Below, in pieces: positions 60,335 through 64,000 of a stretch of DNA of 64,000 nt. Within the stretch, counting starts at the first letter, position 1. Every line of letters begins with the position of its first letter. A program made the position numbers and the translations under genes. This stretch comes from Bin55 sp965203735 (lineage in GTDB: Bacteria; Pseudomonadota; Gammaproteobacteria; Pseudomonadales; Azotimanducaceae): contig OZ241909.1 in NCBI GenBank assembly GCA_965203735.1, positions 744,001 to 808,000 of the forward strand, read 5' to 3'. The notes below the pieces were generated by a model. It was not told the DNA's origin. It ran no database searches and saw only the letters and a list, made by a program, of their open reading frames with translations.

Positions 60335-62923
60335 CTAACGGTAGAAAGTCATACGGAAGTAACCAAGCGCACCATTGAAGCCGAACGGAGAGGTGATCGG
60401 GTACTGTGCTCCCACAACGCCAGAATAAGGATTCTCCGTGGGATAGGTGTCAAGCAAGTTCTCGAATCCCAAAACCAATGCCGTCTGTTCGTCGGGTGTG
60501 AAAGAAACTTCGACGTCTAAGAGGGCTGCAGCTTCTACGTCGATGGGGAAAACATCAGAAAACACGTGCGGTTCCCAGAATTCCCCGTAGTAACGAAGGC
60601 GAGTCATTCCCGCCCACATTCGTCCGAACTGGTGTGTACCCACTATCGAATAACGAAGTCGGGGAATTGCCTCTTCTAGTTCCCGTACTCTTTGTGAATT
60701 GATTATGACAGGATTGAAATGCTCTACCGTAGTAACTGTGTAATTCGCCACTAGGTTGAAATTGGACTGAATCCGACCCCAGTTGACACTTCTTGCAATA
60801 TTGAGCTCCAGTCCTTCGGTTCGAGTGTCGAAGTCGTTTGTGTAGAACGATATGGCAGATAGGTTTTGATCGACCGTTTGACCTCGTTCTTCAAGAGTGG
60901 CGATGTCGGAAGGAGTTACTGGAATGGGTGAAGTGCGTGCAATTCGATCATCCACGTCTATGCGGAAGTACTCAAACTCGATATCGAATCCTGCTTTGTT
61001 GTAGGTAATTCCCGAAGTGAGATTGCGTGAACGCACGGGCTGTAAAACTTCGCCGCCTTTCAATTCAGAAAGAGGGTCCGTCGGAGAAAGTGTTACTTCG
61101 TCGGTCAAACATGGTTCGCTTGGCACTGCACACACCGGACTGATCAAGAAGTTTGTCGATACGTTCCTGATATTTGCTTGCCCGGCAGTTGGTGCACGAA
61201 ATCCCGTGCTAAACGCTCCTCTAACCGAAAAATTGGGCGTGTACTCGATTCTTGTGGCAAATTTGAAATCAAGAGTTTGTCCAAAGTCCTCGTAGGACTC
61301 GTAGCGTACAGCGAGCGAGCTGAGAATGTTGGATGTAAACTCCTGCTCCGCATCAACCCACAGTGCATAGCTTGACCGTGATTCATCGACTTCGGCTGAA
61401 GGTGGGAAACCTGGAAATCCGTTCGACCCGATACCAAAGCCTTGGGCTGCTATGTCAGGTACGACCATCCATGAGTCCTCTTCGCCTCGAGTTGTGGTGA
61501 ATTGTTCCGTGCGATACTCAAACCCTGTGGCGAAATACACGTCGCTCATTCCTGATGCGACTTCCAGCATTTTTGCCATCTCATAGTTGAAGACGGTATC
61601 TGTTTCCTCATGTTGGCCCGGTTTATAGGAGGTCGGTATAAAGGTACGCTCCCCAACCAACTGTGGATTAATTGTGTTGTGCATGAAATACGTTACGCCG
61701 CTGTAACCCGTAACTAGGCTTACGTCGAAGTCCCAGTCGTCGAGGATTACCCCTCTGAGCCCAACCGCTAGGCTTTGATCGACGATTTCCCCTCCGAATT
61801 GAGGTGTGAATCCGCCTGGAAAGTTCGTATAGAACGTGTAACAAGTCTGACTTCCGGCTAGAAGTGAGAGGGCGAACTCATCCGGAATCAGATTGACTAT
61901 GGGTACGACCGGACAGTCCTGCCCGTCTTCGAGGTCAAGGTCTGCTACAAGGAGAGTCTGCCCGCCGTCGGCTGTGAACACTCCAGCTCTAGTGGCAGGA
62001 TTGCGATAGAAGAATCCACCTTCCACCTTTCTAGTGGAATAGTTCCCGAAAGCATAAGCGGCCGAGTTCTCGCCCAAGTTCATTTCGGAATTTGCGAAGA
62101 ATCGTCGATCGTAGTGGACCTCAGGGTTTCCCCATATCTGCACGGCGGGCTGTCGAATGTCTGCGACTTGCGCCGCAATCAGACCAAGTGCATCGTCACG
62201 TTGTACGCTTCGAGATGTGGTTCCGGCGCCGTTGAGTTCCATACTCAATGTAACAAAGCCATCCGACAGGAAAGGAAAACTGTAAAGTCCCGCAAATGAC
62301 TGAGTGTTTCCATCGCCTTGGAAATACTGTCCCATTTTGTACTGAAAGATCTGATCGGAATTTGATCGCTTGAGAACGAAATTTACGACTCCAGCGATGG
62401 CATCCGAGCCATACTGGGCTGTGGCTCCATCTCGAAGCACTTCAACGCGATCCAATGCTATTGACGGGATGGCCGCAATGTCAGGTCCTTGAGAACCCGC
62501 ATTCTTGCCTCCAGCCAACAAAGCAACAACTGCACCGCGATGTCGACGTTTTCCATTTACCAACACTAGCGTTGCATCCGCAGGCAGTCCGCGCAGATTC
62601 AGCGGTCTGATTAGCGTTGCAGCATCGGCGATCGGAAATCTCTCAACATGCAAAGCCGGAATTTGCATTGCAAGTTGATCGAGTAAGTCAGCAGATGCGT
62701 TCATATCCAATTCATTAGCTCCAATGACTTGGATGGATGCTGTGGATTTAGCGACCGAACGCTCGGGGTTTCGAACCCCAATGACGGTCATCTGCTCCAT
62801 CTCGGATTCGTCCTCCGAAGCCGACTCCGACTCGGTCTCCTCTTGAGCACTCGCCGGAAATCCGAGTAGTAGGAATGCAAAGGCTAAAATCGACAAGTAG
62901 CCTGAAACTGTTCGTGTAGACAT
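60335..62923 (-). CDS. TonB-dependent outer-membrane receptor
   Basis: An 862-residue receptor from ATG 62923, which has a GGAGAGGAG site; an upstream frame to 63031 is less likely. A signal peptide ends ASAQ. An acidic linker leads to the TonB box-like MTVIGVRNP, then the plug domain (NLRGLPADATLVLVNGKRRH, VEVLRDGATAQYGSDAIAGVVN), and a long beta-barrel. It ends in FRMTFYR, without the usual terminal Phe. It imports a large substrate such as a siderophore or polymer fragment; which one is unknown. Confidence 0.95.
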   Translation of the reverse strand: MSTRTVSGYLSILAFAFLLLGFPASAQEETESESASEDESEMEQMTVIGVRNPERSVAKSTASIQVIGANELDMNASADLLDQLAMQIPALHVERFPIADAATLIRPLNLRGLPADATLVLVNGKRRHRGAVVALLAGGKNAGSQGPDIAAIPSIALDRVEVLRDGATAQYGSDAIAGVVNFVLKRSNSDQIFQYKMGQYFQGDGNTQSFAGLYSFPFLSDGFVTLSMELNGAGTTSRSVQRDDALGLIAAQVADIRQPAVQIWGNPEVHYDRRFFANSEMNLGENSAAYAFGNYSTRKVEGGFFYRNPATRAGVFTADGGQTLLVADLDLEDGQDCPVVPIVNLIPDEFALSLLAGSQTCYTFYTNFPGGFTPQFGGEIVDQSLAVGLRGVILDDWDFDVSLVTGYSGVTYFMHNTINPQLVGERTFIPTSYKPGQHEETDTVFNYEMAKMLEVASGMSDVYFATGFEYRTEQFTTTRGEEDSWMVVPDIAAQGFGIGSNGFPGFPPSAEVDESRSSYALWVDAEQEFTSNILSSLAVRYESYEDFGQTLDFKFATRIEYTPNFSVRGAFSTGFRAPTAGQANIRNVSTNFLISPVCAVPSEPCLTDEVTLSPTDPLSELKGGEVLQPVRSRNLTSGITYNKAGFDIEFEYFRIDVDDRIARTSPIPVTPSDIATLEERGQTVDQNLSAISFYTNDFDTRTEGLELNIARSVNWGRIQSNFNLVANYTVTTVEHFNPVIINSQRVRELEEAIPRLRYSIVGTHQFGRMWAGMTRLRYYGEFWEPHVFSDVFPIDVEAAALLDVEVSFTPDEQTALVLGFENLLDTYPTENPYSGVVGAQYPITSPFGFNGALGYFRMTFYR

Positions 62924-63153
62924 GCTCCTCTCCAACATGTTGCGAGCTAGGCGATACAGCCAAGCGTCGTACCCGTGTCTAGCGGGAAAGTACCTTACAG
63001 AAATGTTACGAGATTTTACTTGGAATGACATTGATAGTTTGTAAGTGACTATGCTTTTCTACTGTTAGACGAGTTGGAAATGACGATCACAACGAGCAAG
63101 CCGATCCCTTCGGACGATCTAGATTTGTGAACATCGATAAGCAAGTGGGTTTA

Positions 63154-63636
63154 ATGAAACGGGTATGCATCGTGGTTGCAATTACTTCCGTATTCGTGCT
63201 TGTCCCGTTGACGGGACAGATCAATTCCCCGCTCTTCTTGTACGAAAAGAGCGAACTGGTGATTGAAACGGAGGATGGAGCGACCGCAACGTTCAAGGTT
63301 GTTGTTGTTTCAAGGTCGGAGGATCTGGCTCAAGGACTCATGAATGTTCAATTCATGCCGTTGGATCAAGGAATGGTGTTCTTGCACTCGACAAAACGTG
63401 AGGTCTCCATGTGGATGAAAGACACCCATATTTCCTTGGATATGTGGTTTGTTTCGGAAACTGGATTGGTTACAAGAGTTGTGTCAAAGACTCATCCGGA
63501 ATCCACCGACCTAATACGTTCGAACGGACCGGTGGTTGCGGTCGTGGAAGTCAACGCCGGATTGAGTTCGCTGATTGGAGTTACACCCGGTGCACAGCTT
63601 CGACATCGTGTCTTTTCAAACGTCTCCAAGGACTAG
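63154..63636 (+). CDS. DUF192 family exported protein
   Basis: A 160-residue DUF192 protein from ATG 63154 (a GTG at 63127 would add 9 residues). A signal segment (KRVCIVVAITSVFVLVPLTGQ) is followed by the domain with LAQGLMNVQFMPLDQGMVFL, SMWMKDTHISLDMWFV, and VVAVVEVNAG. The family is widespread and its function is unknown. It is divergent from the TonB receptor. Confidence 0.88.
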   Translation: MKRVCIVVAITSVFVLVPLTGQINSPLFLYEKSELVIETEDGATATFKVVVVSRSEDLAQGLMNVQFMPLDQGMVFLHSTKREVSMWMKDTHISLDMWFVSETGLVTRVVSKTHPESTDLIRSNGPVVAVVEVNAGLSSLIGVTPGAQLRHRVFSNVSKD

Positions 63637-63854
63637 CAGCTCTTCACTCTTATTCGGCTAGACAATTAGGAAGTACATACAGTCTGCAATTGTTCAAAAT
63701 CTACAGTCATTCGCAGACATTGTCGCCCGATTGACTGTACGAATTGTTAGTTGTTCTCGGCGTGCAAAAACAGTTTGGACTTGGCATACACTGTATTAAC
63801 ATTGCTTTGAAATTGGTTGCCCTGCTCTTGCATTGGATTAATCCTTTCTAGTTC

Positions 63855-64000
63855 ATGACCGCCGAAATTCGATCTCCCGCAACCCAAGTTGATGTGCCAT
63901 CTCGTCCCGACGACGGGCACTCTGACAGGACTTCTCGAGAGAGCAAAATAGAGAGTGCTAGTAGGCGCAAAGTCTCTGCGCCTAGGTATTGGCCTTTGTG
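63855..64000 (+). CDS. Start of a gene running off the right edge, possibly a lipid A acyltransferase
   Basis: From ATG 63855, 48 codons stay open to the end: a polar N-terminus, then RRKVSAPRYWPL. The APRYWPL segment resembles the PRYW start of LpxL/LpxM lauroyl acyltransferases, which begin just before their membrane helix. The identification is weak because the domain lies beyond the window. A perfect 8-bp hairpin (63962-63984) sits inside the frame. Confidence 0.4.
   Translation, partial: MTAEIRSPATQVDVPSRPDDGHSDRTSRESKIESASRRKVSAPRYWPL

Noticed and set aside
1..64000. Mobile elements, prophage, CRISPR or an island
   Set aside because: No transposase, integrase, phage gene, direct-repeat array or terminal repeats were seen.

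Overview
The window reads as one contiguous, gene-dense stretch of a Gram-negative bacterial chromosome, most probably from an uncultured, aerobic, heterotrophic gammaproteobacterium. The strongest placement clue is gene order between about 45,000 and 56,900: gmk, yicC, rph, pyrE, argB, algC-type phosphomutase, coaBC, rpmB, rpmG, mutM, coaD, rsmD, ftsY, ftsE, ftsX. This is a gammaproteobacterial housekeeping neighbourhood. A TonB-dependent receptor, lipoprotein and Sec signals, a Pseudomonas-like hemB metal site and hemC-hemD coupling agree with that. I saw no tRNA, rRNA, CRISPR array, insertion sequence, prophage or obvious island. TTG and GTG starts are common, and two genes seem to lack any canonical start codon.

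Layout. 1-3,800: heme and arginine genes (hemD fragment, hemC, argH, hemB). 3,900-8,850: two flavoproteins, two hydrolases and a stand-alone ClpP. 8,885-11,874: a minus-strand acyl-CoA/hotdog/enolase-superfamily run. 11,963-15,002: an apparent three-gene unit of a secreted acidic protein, a response regulator with two receiver domains, and an EnvZ-like kinase. 15,215-20,500: thiolase, alpha/beta hydrolase, a fused CinA-like/nucleotidylyltransferase protein, and an NCS2 permease with an unusual C-terminal domain. 20,900-25,000: crotonase, luciferase-like monooxygenase, SDR, flavin reductase, hotdog thioesterase and NUDIX (CoA) hydrolase. 25,300-34,900: MsrA, a Sel1-repeat protein, SelU, crotonases, a second copy of the alpha/beta hydrolase, SRPBCC and TPR proteins, and RtcB. 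34,900-45,000: a type 2-like IleRS, reductase/epimerase, phytanoyl-CoA dioxygenase family, LLM enzyme, MFS exporter and two hydrolases. 45,000-56,900: the conserved housekeeping cluster. 56,800-64,000: a lipoprotein subtilase with P-domain, a large hotdog protein, a TonB receptor, a DUF192 protein and the start of a gene that runs off the end.

How it fits together. The metabolic genes suggest scavenging of fatty-acid-like, branched or cyclic acids through CoA thioesters: four crotonases, a thiolase, several hotdog dehydratases or thioesterases, two LLM enzymes with a flavin reductase, and a PhyH dioxygenase. They are scattered rather than gathered in one catabolic operon. The housekeeping cluster links nucleotide, CoA, arginine and sugar-phosphate synthesis to ribosomal proteins, DNA repair and the FtsYEX membrane and division machinery.

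The most striking observations are (1) mutM, which lies immediately after and in frame with the rpmG stop codon and can only encode its catalytic N-terminal proline if translation starts at an ATT codon; (2) the NCS2 permease carrying what looks like a degenerate RsbW-type ATPase domain; (3) the duplicated-receiver OmpR-type regulator next to a secreted acidic protein; and (4) an alpha/beta hydrolase whose homology to its paralogue extends upstream to a likely CTG start.
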